Below are positions 40,552 to 52,362 of a stretch of DNA of 64,000 nt, piece after piece; the stretch's first letter is position 1, and the number at the start of each line of letters is the position of its first letter. Source of the stretch: Pyropia yezoensis (taxonomy: Eukaryota > Rhodophyta > Bangiophyceae > Bangiales > Bangiaceae). The DNA is taken from contig CM020619.1 in NCBI GenBank assembly GCA_009829735.1, forward strand, positions 2,982,590 through 3,046,589. Direction: 5' to 3'. The notes beneath the pieces are model-generated. The model was not told the DNA's origin. It ran no database searches and worked only from the letters and a program-made list of their open reading frames with translations. A program made the translations under genes and the position numbers.

Positions 40552-42868
40552 CGCCGTTGCTACCGCCACCGCCCCCCCCGCCCTCGTCGTCGACAAAGAT
40601 GGCAAACGGGGCGGCGGCAGCGACGGCGGCGGCGGGCGGGCCCGTTGCCGGCGCCGCCCCCGGCGGGTCGGCATAGATGGTCACCGACGCGGCGGTTGCG
40701 GCACCCCCAGCGCCCCCGCACCCGCCGCCGTCGCCGCCGCCACCACTACCGCCCAGCCCGCGGCGGTCATCGTCTCCCCCACCGCCATCGCCGGCCGCGT
40801 CGTCGGTAAAAATGGCAAACGGCGTCGGTGGCGCCGGCGACGGCGCCCCGGCGGCCACCGCGCCCGTCGCCGCCGCCACCGCAACTCCCGTGAAAGCGTC
40901 GCCGTTGCTGCGGGCACCCGCAGGGGCCGCGGCGGGGGCGGCGGCGGGGGGGTGGTCGTCCCCCGCTCCCCCCCCCCCGCGGAGCGTCGCGACGGGGTCG
41001 TCGCCAAAGCCGAGGGTGTCGTTGAACCACGCCTCCACATTCGCCTCGGCAAGGCGGGTGTGGATGGTGGGCGACGCCGGCCGTGGCGGGCCGGGGGACC
41101 CGGAGGGGGAGGGGGGGGCCGCGGCGGCGACTGCCGGCGGCGGGGGGGGGGGGGAGGGGGACCACCCCACCCCCCCCACCGCACCGCCGCCGCCTGCGCC
41201 CGCTGCCACCGCGTCCGCCTCCCCGGCGGCAGCGGCGGCAGTAGCGTCAGCAGTGGCCATCGTGCCCGGTGGCGCGTGCGCCGCCGGCAACGGCGGGTCG
41301 CCGCCGCTGCCAGCAGCAGCGGCAGCCTCCCCCTCCCCTTCTGGGTCCACGTACACGGCAAAGGCGGGCGGCGCGGGGCGGGCGCCTCCCCCCCCCACCT
41401 CCGCGGCGGGGGGCGCAGCGGTAGCGAGCGTGGCGCCCCGCCAGCGCTCGGGCACTCCCCCCGCGTTTTCCTTGGCCCCCGCCCCCGCGGGGGCGAGGAA
41501 GGGAAAGGGGAAGCGCGGTGCCGCCGCCGCTGCCGCCGCGCTCCCCCCCGCCGCGCGGCCGCTCCCCGCCCCCGCGGGGGGGGCCTTGCGCTTGCGTGCC
41601 GCCCCGTCGGCGGCGCCCCCACCCCCGCCGCCGCCCCGACGGCCACCCCCGCCGCCGCCGCCACCGCCGCCCGCATCGTCGGTGAAGATGGTAAAGCCGC
41701 CGGGCGCAACGGCAGGCGCGCCGCCGGCGGGGCGCCCGCCGCCGCCGCCGCCCCCCTGCGGCCGGCCGCCGCCGCCGCCGCCGCCGCCGCCAACGGCACG
41801 GCCCCCCCGAGCGGCGCCGTCACGGCCGGCACGCCCCCCCCGCGGGGCAGTGGCGGCGGCCGCCGCCGCCACCGTCGGCCGGTGGGCACTCGCCGCCTGC
41901 GCGGCGGTCAGGCCGCCGAGCGTGCGACGGGTGCGGGCGGCAGCCGCGTCCCCCGCCGCCGGCAGACGGCCCCCCTCTGCGGCTGCCGCGGCGGCTGCCG
42001 CAACGGGCGTGGCGGCCGCCACCCCCGCCACCGCCGCCGATGAGGAGGACACCCGGGCGCCACCACCATTACCACCACCACCACCCCCTTCCGCGCGCGC
42101 CGCGTCGCGCGCCGCCTGCCGCCGCACCCGGTCGGCGAGGCGGGCGAGAAAGGCGGTGTGGCGAGACCGCAGGCGCGCCTGCGGCTCGGCGCCCGCCGCC
42201 AGCCCCGCCCGGTACACCCGGTCGGCGGGCCCGTAGCGCCCCCCCCACTCGAGCGCCACCGCGTGCGCCTCGTACAGCAGCGCGTGGTGGCCGCCAATAC
42301 CGGCGGTGTGTAGGTAGGCAAACACGTCCGCCGCGTCGTCCCGCGCGTCGGCGAGTGCCACCCACAGCCGCAGGTACCGACGGTCGCTGAGCACCGCCGC
42401 CGACCGCGGGGGGGGGCCCTGCCGTGCCCTCCCCCCCGCGGGGGGCGCCCACCGGGCGGTGGCCCGGCTCAGCAGCGGCACCAGCCCGGAAGCGGCCGAC
42501 GCGCCCGCGGGGTGTGCGGCGGTCGTCCACGCCACATAGGCGACGTAGGCGGCCAGCTCCGCATCGTCGGCGGCGGCCACGTCGGCGGGGGGGGCGCCGC
42601 GGGCGCGAGCCGCGTCGGCCGCCGCTGCGGCGGCCGCGACGGCCGCCTCGTGGGCCGCCCGCTCCGCGGCCGGATCGCCGCTGGGCGTGGGGCTGGCCGC
42701 GACGGCGGGCACGGCGGCGGCGGCGGCGGGCGTGGCGCCGGGCTTGGCGCCAGGCTTGGCCGCCCCCAGCGCCTTGTCCAGGGCCGCCACGTCGCGGCCG
42801 CGGCGCAGCGGCTGCACATTCTCCTTGGAGGTCTCCCACGGGGGGGTGGTGGTGGGGGGGGGGGGCAT
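40424..42868 (-). CDS. MAD3: Mad3/BubR1-like spindle-checkpoint protein with six ABBA-like motifs
   Basis: 814-residue protein. The start, WETSKENVQPLRRGRD (residues 11-26), is the canonical N-terminal KEN box of Mad3/BubR1, which acts as a pseudosubstrate blocking APC/C-Cdc20 in the mitotic checkpoint complex. Residues about 101-250 form the Mad3/Bub1 TPR-like domain (LAAYVAYVAWTTAAHP, DRRYLRLWVALADARDDAAD, VFAYLHTAGIGGHHALLYEA, YGPADRVYRAGLA). A second KEN lies at 466-468. The rest is low-complexity Gly/Ala, but six short islands match the Cdc20-binding ABBA consensus Fx[ILV][FHY]x[DE] or nearly so. They are FTIFTD 392, FAVYVD 503, FAIFTD 684, VTIYAD 729, FAIFVD 755 and FAIFVD 806, the last ending three residues before the stop. 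No kinase domain follows, so this is the Mad3 rather than the Bub1 form. Confidence 0.88.
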
Positions 42869-44341
42869 CGTGGCGGCAAGGGGAGGACGGAAATGGGGAA
42901 GGGGGACGAGGGGTGCGCGGGTGAAAAAAGAACAGAGCGGGGAGGTAGGGGGGGCGGGTCGTCAAGACGGAAAACGGAAGAGGGGCAAAAGTGGGGGCAC
43001 GGTGAGAGCGAGAAGGGGAGGCGTCGTCGCACGCTCCGCAGGTGACCACACTAGACACGGTCGCCTGGGTCGGGGACGAAGGCGACGGGCGGCAGAGCGG
43101 GGGTGGCAGCTCTGGAGGCCCTGTTGATGCAGCGGGAGTGGGTTGGGGAGCGAGCGCGCTGGGCGCGTGGGAACGACGGCGCTCGCGCAGGCGGGGCGGG
43201 ACTCGCTGCCACACCAGCGAGCGGTGTGGCGGGAGCAAGGGCGACGAGGCGTCGCGTCAGGGTCCGTCCCCCCGTTTGAATTTCAAAACTCAAACTCGCA
43301 TCCACCAAAAGGTGGGCCACGTTTTTTGTCTCACTCAAAGAGGGGCTTCCCAGTTTCAGCTGCGGCTTTGTGCATGAGGCCTCCCCGGCGGCTGCCACCC
43401 CTGCAGCGCGCGGATGCCAGCCGGTCGTTGGTGGCACGGCTGTTGCCTCGTGGGTAGGGAGGGGCGCGGCATCTTCATAGATGACTCACGTCCCCGGCTG
43501 GTCTCCCGTGGTCGGGCTTGGGGGGAGGTGGGGGAGGCCGTACGTGGCAGAGGGAAAGTCACCCGAGGGGGGAGAACGAGGAATTGCCGCGGAGGTAGCG
43601 CGGGGTGCCCCCCGGCAGAGCGTGGGGAGGGTGCACAAGGCGCAAAGACCGACGCCGCCCCTCGACGTGACGCCAAGAAGCCGCGGCTGGGCCGCCGGCC
43701 GCGGCGCAACCGGCGCGGCGTGGTGCAACAGCGGTTTTGGCTGCAGCGGCTGCGGTGGTGGAAGCAGCCGTGGCAGGGACCCAAGGAAGCGTCGTACGCT
43801 TCGAGGAAGAATCGGGGCAGGGAGCGGGCGGGAGGGAGAATAATAAAAAGCAGGTCGGTAGGCGAGGGCGGCGGGCGGGGACGACCAGATGCACGGTTTT
43901 TATGTCGGGGGAGCAGCCCCAGGGGGGTAAAAAAGAGTAGAAGGGTTTGGCCGCTACGAGAGGCTGCTGAGCTCAGCAAACATGGCACCCAGGCACCAGC
44001 CGAGCTCCACGCTGTGCCAGGGGAACCAGGGGAGAGGATGGGTGGGGGGAAAGTGCCATAGACGAGGTTACCGCCGAGGAAATCGCAGAAACGGTGGCGC
44101 GTCACGCAACACGAGCACACCATGTAATGCCGGGAGAGGGGAGGGGGATGAGGGTTGAAAGAGGAAGGTCAGGTTAGAAAAAAGGCTGTACGAGAGCGTT
44201 GTCCAGCTACGCGACGCGCAGATGAGTCAGTCCAGAGAGGTGCCACACACGCGCGCCACCCCACACACATGGGCGCTCCACCCCATGGGGCTCCCCACGC
44301 CACGGTGGCCTTCGACTTGAGCCTGATCGTCAAAGCCCGCG
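42869..44341. other. Intergenic region upstream of the checkpoint gene
   Basis: Mixed composition with several overlapping open frames on both strands (for example 43356-44123 minus and 43414-44061 plus). Neither has a recognisable domain. The segment also contains the 3' flank of the apyrase gene. Confidence 0.35.
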
Positions 44342-46093
44342 TCACCCCGCGGCAAATACACCAAGCGGCCGCCGTTGCCCCTCAACGTACCCATTGATTT
44401 TGTGGACGACAGATATCCGCGTTCCGGGCGCATTGTGCAGGCCGTGCCCCACCGCCAGGTGCGTATAGATAAAGGCCATGTCGTAGCACAGGTCGGTGGC
44501 GACCCCGTTCTTGACGGTCCCCTCGGGGTACGCCTGCCGCACCTCCTCAATTCCCATCGCGCACACCTCGGTGCCTTTGGTGCGGATGTCGGCCAGCGTC
44601 AACGGCGACGCCATCCCAATGTCCGTCGTGCGCTCGGCGTAAAAGGCAAACGCAACAAACTCAGACGGCCCCGCCGGCGGCTGAGCCACCCGCCCGTACG
44701 TGCAGAGCTCACAATTGCACGGGCTGACGGTGGTCTGCAGGCGGGACTGCAGGGCCGCCACGCACCCATCAAAGTCGCCCGTGCCCACCACTTGCACGGA
44801 GCGGGTCTCAAACGGAACGCCCACGTCCAGGGCGCCGGCGTGGAAGCACGGGTTGCCGGTGAGGTTGTTGGTGGACTCGAACGCGGCGAGCGCCACCGCC
44901 TTGGACTTTTTGAGCCCATACTCGAGGTGCGACGTCGTGTACAGGGGCAGCGGCCGTCCCTTAAACGACACGGGCTGGGAAGGGGTGGCGCACGACTCCG
45001 TAGGCGTCGACGGTACCGGGGGGACAAACGCAACCTGGGACGAGCCGCCGCCCATCTCGAGCGTCCCCACCGTGTCGTCGGGCCGACGGTCCAGCAGGTA
45101 GTTGACGGTGATCCAAGAGTAGATGCCTTCGTCGCTGCCGCCCAAAATTTTGGCCTACGCCCAGTGCAAAACACCAGGACCAACAAGAGAAGGGCAGAGC
45201 CAAAGAAGGAAAAGTAAACCAGAGGGCACACATCACCACAGCAAAAAGAACACAGAGAGTACAGCGGTCCATAGACAGGAAAAGGCGCGCGCACCAAGAA
45301 GGGAAAAGTCGTCAGAGAAGGACACCCAGAGACCAGGCCGAGATGCCACCGCAACTGCGCTGCTCCCCCGCTGAAGCGAGCGGCCAGACGAGCGCCGCCC
45401 ACCAAAGACCCATCCCCCTCTCCCTGAACCGTGTTGAAAGGACATCACCACCACCCAACCCCCCTGCTCACGTACCCACTCTGTGCCCTTGTCCTCGTCA
45501 AACCGAAACTCCGACGCCGCCAGCGTCTGGCGCACCTCCCGCAAGATACGGTCCGCTGCCTCCTCCCCCACCATCCGGAGCCCCGCGGTGGCACGGAGGA
45601 ATACGGGCGTCTGCTCCCATTGCGACGCGGGTATCACCTCCTGGGCCCTCGCCAAGAGGGGCAGCAGGCTGTCCGCCGCCGCCTTCGGGTCTGTCTTAAA
45701 CGACGACAGCCCCGGCTTGATGGCCAGAAAGTCCTCATCGTGGAGCTGCAGCTTGGCCGCCTTGGCCGCCGCCGCCTTGGCCGCCGCCGCCGACGTGGCG
45801 GCCGCCGCCGACGCTGCGGCGGCGGCCGGGTCGGCCACCCGATCAAACGCAAAGGTGTGCACGCGGCTGCCCGTGCTACCCGCATCAATCATCAGGCCAT
45901 ACACCCGCGACGCGGTCGGCGGTGGCAGCGACGAGCGCAGCAGGGAGTAGGTACCGAGGGCGGCCAGCAGCAGCGCAGCCGTGAGCTTGATGGCCCGCTC
46001 CTTGGGGCGTCCGCTCAGCACGCGGGAGAGCACGCCAGTGGTGCCAGGCGCCATGGCGCTGCCGTTGGGGAGCGGCCGGAAGCGGCGGGACAT
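44342..46093 (-). CDS. GDA1/CD39 family apyrase (nucleoside diphosphatase)
   Basis: Type II membrane NTPDase that hydrolyses nucleoside di-/triphosphates, probably in the Golgi lumen (supporting glycosylation) or at the surface. Exon 1 (46093-45476, 206 codons) has a transmembrane helix at about 34-53 (AIKLTAALLLAALGTYSLL), ACR1 GLMIDAGSTGSRVHTFAF and ACR2 VFLRATAGLRMV. Exon 2 (45154-44342) has ACR3 ILGGSDEGIYSWITVNYLL with the catalytic Glu at 215, ACR4 VGTLEMGGGSSQVAF and Cys-bearing lumenal segments (CNCELC). The product is 476 residues, usual for the family. The exon 1/2 junction FRFDEDKGTEW|AKILGGSDEG restores the normal spacing before ACR3, which confirms the intron. A poly-Ala insertion after ACR1 is lineage-specific. 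Start at 46093; a second Met 13 codons on is possible. Confidence 0.9.
45155..45475 (-). other. Intron of the apyrase gene
   Basis: 321 nt, phase 0. The minus-strand donor is GAGTGG|GTACGTGAG and the acceptor is TTTGCACTGGGCGTAG|GCC. Both open frames run into it with non-family sequence, and removing it joins the conserved regions without a gap. Confidence 0.85.
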
Positions 46094-47275
46094 GGTCTGT
46101 CGACCCCGTCAGTGGTGGCGATGCAGGCGGGCATTGGCGGTGGCGGTCACTCAGGGCAAGCGCCAGAGACAGGGTGGGGGCGGGAGGGCGCCGGGCCGAC
46201 AGCCAGGGGCCACCCGACCACGAGCGCTGGGCGCAGTGACAGCTGCTGCGCACGCGATGGATGGGCAGTGGCAGCCGCGCTCCCACCGGCTACGTCTGTG
46301 ATGCAGACGGGGTCAAGGCGCGAGTGTGCGAGGAGACGCAAGACAGCGCACGGCCACGCGCTCTTTCGTCTGCGCTGCCCCGCGGGGCGGTCCGGGTGGA
46401 CACGCAGACAGGGACCCTAATTTGAGCTGCCACCAGACAAATTTACACAACACATGAAATACGCTTTCGCGAGGTTCGTCAAAAGCCCCTGCAGATGCCG
46501 TCGAAACACCTTCAGGCTATCCAGACAAGTGGCCTGCAGCGCTTGCTGGTGCCCATACTCTACAAACGCGGGTTCGAGACTCTGCTTGCGTCGCCCCCGA
46601 AGGTGGCTCAGTTTGGGACGGCTCCCCGGCGTGGCACTTTGGTCTTGGGCCGGGTGCCACGTACTGGTTGGTTAGCTGGTGAGCGAGCGACACCTCCTCG
46701 GTGCACGGGACGCAGCCTGGTGCTCCGCGGTTGGGGCCTCTCCCACGGATGTGGGGGCTCCCCATGAAGGGAGGGCGTCATCAGTGTCAAGAACGCGTGG
46801 GATATTGGGTAGACGCCTCTGACTTTTCTACATATCCTGCAAGGTTCAACCAGTACTGCCTCTTGATCCCCAATGAGATCACGCTGCAGTTCAAGGATCT
46901 GTGGTGAGCTGCCTCACTTCGTGAGCTCCCTCGGAGGAAGCGCAGGGACAACCCCGCCACAGCATGAGAAAAAATGCTGCTGCCCTCAGCTTTGACGCAG
47001 ACCTACATACATGGCGTTCTCCGACGGAGCTCAACACCGTATTCCGTACTGCACTGGGCTCAGTAAGCCGTTTCTACAGGTACTTTCAGATGATACACTG
47101 TAGTGGGAGAGAAGGAAGGAAGAGGTCGGCATCTCTGCCCACAGAGAAGAGGAGCCTGGACTCCGCCTCGGCTGAAAAGCGCGCCACCGCGCTAGAAAGG
47201 ACGGTGCCGTGCCACCACCTCCGCCGCAATTGGGCGTTGGCTTTTCAAAGAGGAGTGCCCCCTGCATTCCCAAAG
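46094..47275. other. Intergenic, entering an AT-richer island
   Basis: Upstream flank of the apyrase. Composition becomes balanced from about 46430. Short frames are present without recognisable motifs, and no tRNA or known RNA is identified. Confidence 0.35.
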
Positions 47276-47932
47276 GAGGCACGTGCATCGAATCGCAGAT
47301 CTGAGCTTCGAATCGCATGCGAGATTACCGCCTGTACCCCCCCCCGTCTTGTCCTGTGACGCCCCTGTCCAGCACACAGTGCGCCCCACGCCACGAGCGG
47401 CACACGGTTGTGCTCCCCGCAGCTTGGGCTCCATACCCATGTGTTTTTTGTGGAAAAAGATTGAAAATCGGCCACCTGCTGCCGTCATCCGTACAGTACC
47501 AAAGCATGCCCACCCGTTCGTCACTCACCCCATGATGCCAACACCACCAGGCACCGAAGAGCAACACCACGCACCAAAGTGGCTTCCTCTACCCATCCTG
47601 CTTCTAGTATGCCAAAAAACGCGGTGTGTACCTTTGCATGTTGGCCAGGATAGGGCTTGGTCAAAAAAGAAAGCAGAAGAAAACAGCTGTCTTTGAGCCC
47701 CTCTTCCCATCGCCAAGAGAAGTATAGCAACCGGGCACCACCGTGGCCCTAACTATACCTCTGAGTCCCTGTGAGCTTGCTGGCACATGAAAATCCCACT
47801 GCCGTTACTCAAACATGCTCCAAGGAACAGCTGTTTGCACACACTCAGACCCTCCGATCCCAGCGTATGGTTGCAGAAAAAAAGCGGATTTGTACATAAA
47901 GGAACCACTCTGGCTAGCTCAGCGTCTCGCTG
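47276..47932 (+). repeat. Left arm of a second inverted repeat
   Basis: 657 bp, reverse complement of 48447-49103; paired coordinates sum to 96379. The outer edge begins GAGGCACGTGCATCGAATCG. Just inside is a subterminal direct repeat, TCGAATCGCA, at 47288-47297 and 47308-47317. Inner similarity frays after CAGCGTCTCGCTG. No gene or known RNA is recognised inside the arm. Confidence 0.9.
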
Positions 47933-48446
47933 CAAGTCCTGAAGATGCTTTGGGACGCAAAGGTTCATGTGTGGTGCGATTCATTGTCCCACAGCGCGTG
48001 CTGTTCTGTTTGTTTCATCGTGTGGCGTTGCAAGTAGCTCTTCATCTGGTCCTTGGCGTCACTGTTGCCGGTGAGAGGGCTGTTACTCTGTGCAAGTCTC
48101 TCTTCTTTTTGTTCTTTGGCAGTACGCAGGTGAGACACAGTTTAGCAGAGTCCCAGCAGGCAGCGCGTTCTACTGTATGTTCCTTCCCGGAGCACTTTAG
48201 TGCACAGCGCTACTGGTCGACACGATTCCACTTCCTGGCGGGTGGAAGGGGGCATAGAGTTCCTTTGTACGCTAGCAAGCGTGTGTGAGCACGAAAAACG
48301 GCTCCTAAGTGCACGAGGAGCACATGTCTACACGTCTTGCTTCTCGGAAACGCGGTACAATGTCACTTGGACGATCCGAACATTGAAGCAGAGTACTCCA
48401 CGACACCACACCTCTTCTTTTAGACGCACATACTCGCAGGGACTTC
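47933..48446. other. Spacer of the second inverted repeat
   Basis: About 514 bp of unique sequence with no recognisable gene. A 157-codon frame crosses it from the left arm, but its translation matches no family. Confidence 0.4.
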
Positions 48447-49103
48447 CAGCGAGACGCTGAGCTAGCCAGAGTGGTTCCTTTATGTACAAATCCGCTTTTT
48501 TTCTGCAACCATACGCTGGGATCGGAGGGTCTGAGTGTGTGCAAACAGCTGTTCCTTGGAGCATGTTTGAGTAACGGCAGTGGGATTTTCATGTGCCAGC
48601 AAGCTCACAGGGACTCAGAGGTATAGTTAGGGCCACGGTGGTGCCCGGTTGCTATACTTCTCTTGGCGATGGGAAGAGGGGCTCAAAGACAGCTGTTTTC
48701 TTCTGCTTTCTTTTTTGACCAAGCCCTATCCTGGCCAACATGCAAAGGTACACACCGCGTTTTTTGGCATACTAGAAGCAGGATGGGTAGAGGAAGCCAC
48801 TTTGGTGCGTGGTGTTGCTCTTCGGTGCCTGGTGGTGTTGGCATCATGGGGTGAGTGACGAACGGGTGGGCATGCTTTGGTACTGTACGGATGACGGCAG
48901 CAGGTGGCCGATTTTCAATCTTTTTCCACAAAAAACACATGGGTATGGAGCCCAAGCTGCGGGGAGCACAACCGTGTGCCGCTCGTGGCGTGGGGCGCAC
49001 TGTGTGCTGGACAGGGGCGTCACAGGACAAGACGGGGGGGGGTACAGGCGGTAATCTCGCATGCGATTCGAAGCTCAGATCTGCGATTCGATGCACGTGC
49101 CTC
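48447..49103 (-). repeat. Right arm of a second inverted repeat
   Basis: Mirror of 47276-47932; all compared segments are identical. The immediate flanks share only AAG (left ...CCAAAG, right AAGGCA...), so a 3-bp target duplication is possible but weakly supported. Confidence 0.9.
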
Positions 49104-51136
49104 AAGGCACTCACCGACACAGAAGCGGCGGCGGAGGCTGGGGGGGCTCGTGAAAGCGACACGGTTTGTGGCGACCGCTGCGACAGTGATCATGTCCATT
49201 AAGGCGGCGGCGCGCCTTCGCAACCCCTACCTACGCGTCGCCATGAAATATGCTACGACTGGCATTCATGCGTGGCAGACGCCTATGAAGCAGCTGCTGG
49301 CGACAGGGGGCAGCGGGTGCTGTCAGCAACAGCCTCCGTAGGTCGCTGTTCGGGATGGAGTCTGCACCGGAGCCTGCTGCAGCAACAGCGGGGCAACAAC
49401 AGGAGACCCTGACAAAAAGAAAAAGCTGGGACGAGAACGGTCACGCCGGGAGACACAAGCAACGTTGGCGACGACAGCTGCTTCCGCGCCAGCTGCAACG
49501 CCAGCGCCAGCTGCCACTTGCTTTCCTGTTCATGGACAGTGGCTCTCTCTCTCCTGATCATGGGCGGAGGCACTCTGGCGCCCCGCTCCCCATCGCCACC
49601 TTTCCTCTGGCATGTTCGCCACCCGAACAGTGCCGGAACCTACTTATGTGCAGGCTGAGCGCTGCCTACCTCTCCATTGAAGTCCTCGTTACGCTGTCCG
49701 CGGCAAAGAAACTTCCCTCCCCCTCCTAACCCGCCATTTGCTAACGTCTCCGCCGCCACTGCGCTCACCGCCGCTGCGGCTATGCGCAGCGCCACATCAG
49801 GACGTGACCCACCCCGGCCCTCAGCGGCGGCAGCGCAGGATGATGCGCGCCCTCCCTGGCGGGGAGTCCGGATGGAGGCTGCTGTGATGGCTAACCTACA
49901 CTGGTTGGTGGATGAGAAGCGCTGCCAGACGTTCCCTCAACCGAGAAAGCTACCAACAGCGCACCCCCCGCACCCGTCTCCGTAGTAGCCACCGCCGCTA
50001 CCGCCGTCACGGAACACCATTGCCCGGCAGGCGGTCGCACCCGCGCTGTTTGGCCAGTCCCGCACCCGTGCTGTTTGGCCAGTCCCGCACCCGCGCCCCT
50101 TTCGCCAGACCGTATGGGCAACTGGAAATGGCGGACGGTCCCTGCCTTCACTCTCGGCCGGCCGCCAGCTCGAGCCGCAGGGAGCGGCTCGCCAGCTCCC
50201 CTGTCGCCAGATCATGTGCAGCAGGGACGGCCGACGGTCGCTGGCTTGTCTCTGCCCGCCCGCCGTCAGCCCAAGCCCAGCGGAGCGGCTTGCCAGCGCA
50301 GGCGCGCGTGCCCAGACCACCCGCTCCCCGCGGCAGTCATTGATGAAGACCAGGAGGTCGGTGTGGGCCCCTTACACTTTCGACAGCCAGCGTCAATCCT
50401 CTATGCCTTCCTTCAAGTCCAGATCAAACAATGGGTATCTGGTGACAAAAAGTACCGCCTGCGTCCGACCCTGTTAAATCCTGCTCACCCGAACCGCCGA
50501 CCGTCAGCCACGCGGGGCGAGGCTCTACGTGGCCGCCCCCTCGGCGGCGGTCCCACATGCCGCTGGGGTCGGTCTGCGGATGCACGGCTCTGCCTGGCCC
50601 CGCGCGCGTTCGGTTCCTCGGCCGTGCCTGCGGCTCGGGCCCCCTCTCGCGTGGCACACGCCGCGGCCCACGCCGCGCCAGGCCCTCCCACCCCCCACCG
50701 TCGACCCGCCCCCCCTGCCCCCAACAACCGAAAACCGTTCCTGTCACGGAGCAGGAAGCCACGCGGCCTCTGTGTCTACCACTCGCTGGAGGAGAGGGTC
50801 GGGGGGGGGGGGGGGGGGGGGTGTGCGGCTCCGGTCGCGCGCGACGACGCCCCCCTGTTTGGGTCCCCACCGCCAGCGGCACCGGCGGCCTGTGTGACTT
50901 GGCCGCAAAGGGGGGTGCCTGGGGGGGGGGGGCAGTCAACGCCGGCGGCCCGTTCGTGCCCCCCTCCTTTTTTTCTTTTCCCTCCCCCCCCCGTCGGACC
51001 TGGGGTTGGCCGTCGGGGTCGCCCGTCGGGGTCGCCGCACAGAGCGGTCACAGCACGTGACCCAGACCCACATGCGCAGCAGACTGGCCCTGCGGCGCCC
51101 GCCGCCGCCAGACACTGTGCTTGGGGGCAGCCACGA

Positions 51137-51168
<32 letters not shown>

Positions 51169-52330
51169 GGGCGTTTGAGGGGTTGCGAGAACGAGGCGTG
51201 GACCCCGGTCGTGACCGCGGCCGCCGTGCCCTCTGCCCAGTGTGTGCGGGCCGCGCGCTGCGGTGGAGCGCCCACCCGGGCGGGGGCGGCCCTTCTGGCT
51301 CGGCGACGCTGGCCACCGTGCACAGCCCCACTCCCTGGCCCTCTTTACCGCCAACCCCCGCCCCCCCCCACCACCGGCCTCACCGCCACGGCGGGGCGGC
51401 GGTAGCGGCGTTCTGCGTGTGGAGGTCGCCCCTCCTTTCCACCCCCCCCCTCCTTCCGCCCACGCCCACCCCCTCCCCCGCCCCCACCGGTTGCAGCCTA
51501 CCTGTCCCACACGAGCGGGGTGGCCCACGTGCCCGTCGGGAGGGGGGGTTGGGAGCGGCCGCACCCTGCGGGTCCGTTGGTCAAGCTGGTGGCGGGAGGA
51601 GGAGGAGGGGGGGGAGCGGAGCGGCGCCGGCAGAGTGCGTGTCTGGCTTTGGCCACCACACCCCCCTCCCCCTCTCACCCAACCCCCTGCGCCCTCGACG
51701 ACGGTGGTGCTCACCGCGTGCGGCAGTGCGTCGACGGCCGTGGGGGGGAGGGTTGGGGGCCCGTGACGGTCGCGGCGACGGCGGCAGACGTGCTGCGGCG
51801 GCAGCCGCCGCGGCTTGGCCGCGCCGTGCGTGGCGGCTGCGGCCGATCCCCCTTCCCCTCCCTGACCCCCCGCCCCCCACCCCCCCCCCTTTCCCCAAGT
51901 GGCCCCGCCAGTGGCGGACGGGGCACACGCGTCCGCCGCCTCGCCGTCACGGTGGCCGTGACCGCGACCGCGACCGCGGTGGCGGTGGTGGCGGGGCGCA
52001 GAGTGGCGGCGGCGGCGGGCGGGCGGCAGGCGCCAGCCGTGGCAGGCCGGCTCGTTGGCGTGGGACCCCCCCCCCTCTCCGGGTCTCTGCCAGCTGTGTC
52101 CCTTCCCCCCCACCCCCCTCCGTCCCCCTCCCCCTCACAAACATTCCCCCCCTTCCCCGCCCGCCCCACCCCCCCCCCCACCCACCTCGACCACCACCCG
52201 CCGCGTCTCGTGCGCGTGTGCGTGCGCGCTTGCGCCCCTGACGTGCCCGCCGACGGCGGCGCCCCGAGCTCCCCCGCCGCGGGGCCGGCCGCTCCCCAGT
52301 CCCGACCTGCTGGCCGGCGGGCGCTCTAGT

Positions 52331-52362
<32 letters not shown>

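Noticed and set aside
38634..40676. 680-codon plus-strand frame overlapping the RING and Mad3-like genes
   Set aside because: It shadows the RING gene in another frame and runs antisense into the Mad3-like gene, whose motifs are clear.
46560..46600. Possible tRNA (GGGTTCGAGACTC word)
   Set aside because: The flanking bases do not form a T-stem and no acceptor or anticodon stem could be built.
47276..49103. Spliceosomal RNA, 5S rRNA or CRISPR-like content in the second inverted repeat
   Set aside because: No U1-U6, 5S or SRP signature words and no spaced short repeats were found; a covariance-model search would be needed to exclude a divergent RNA.
50776..52113. 445-codon minus-strand frame and its plus-strand counterparts
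   Set aside because: Low-complexity translation interrupted only by homopolymer-encoded Gly/Pro runs; no family motifs.
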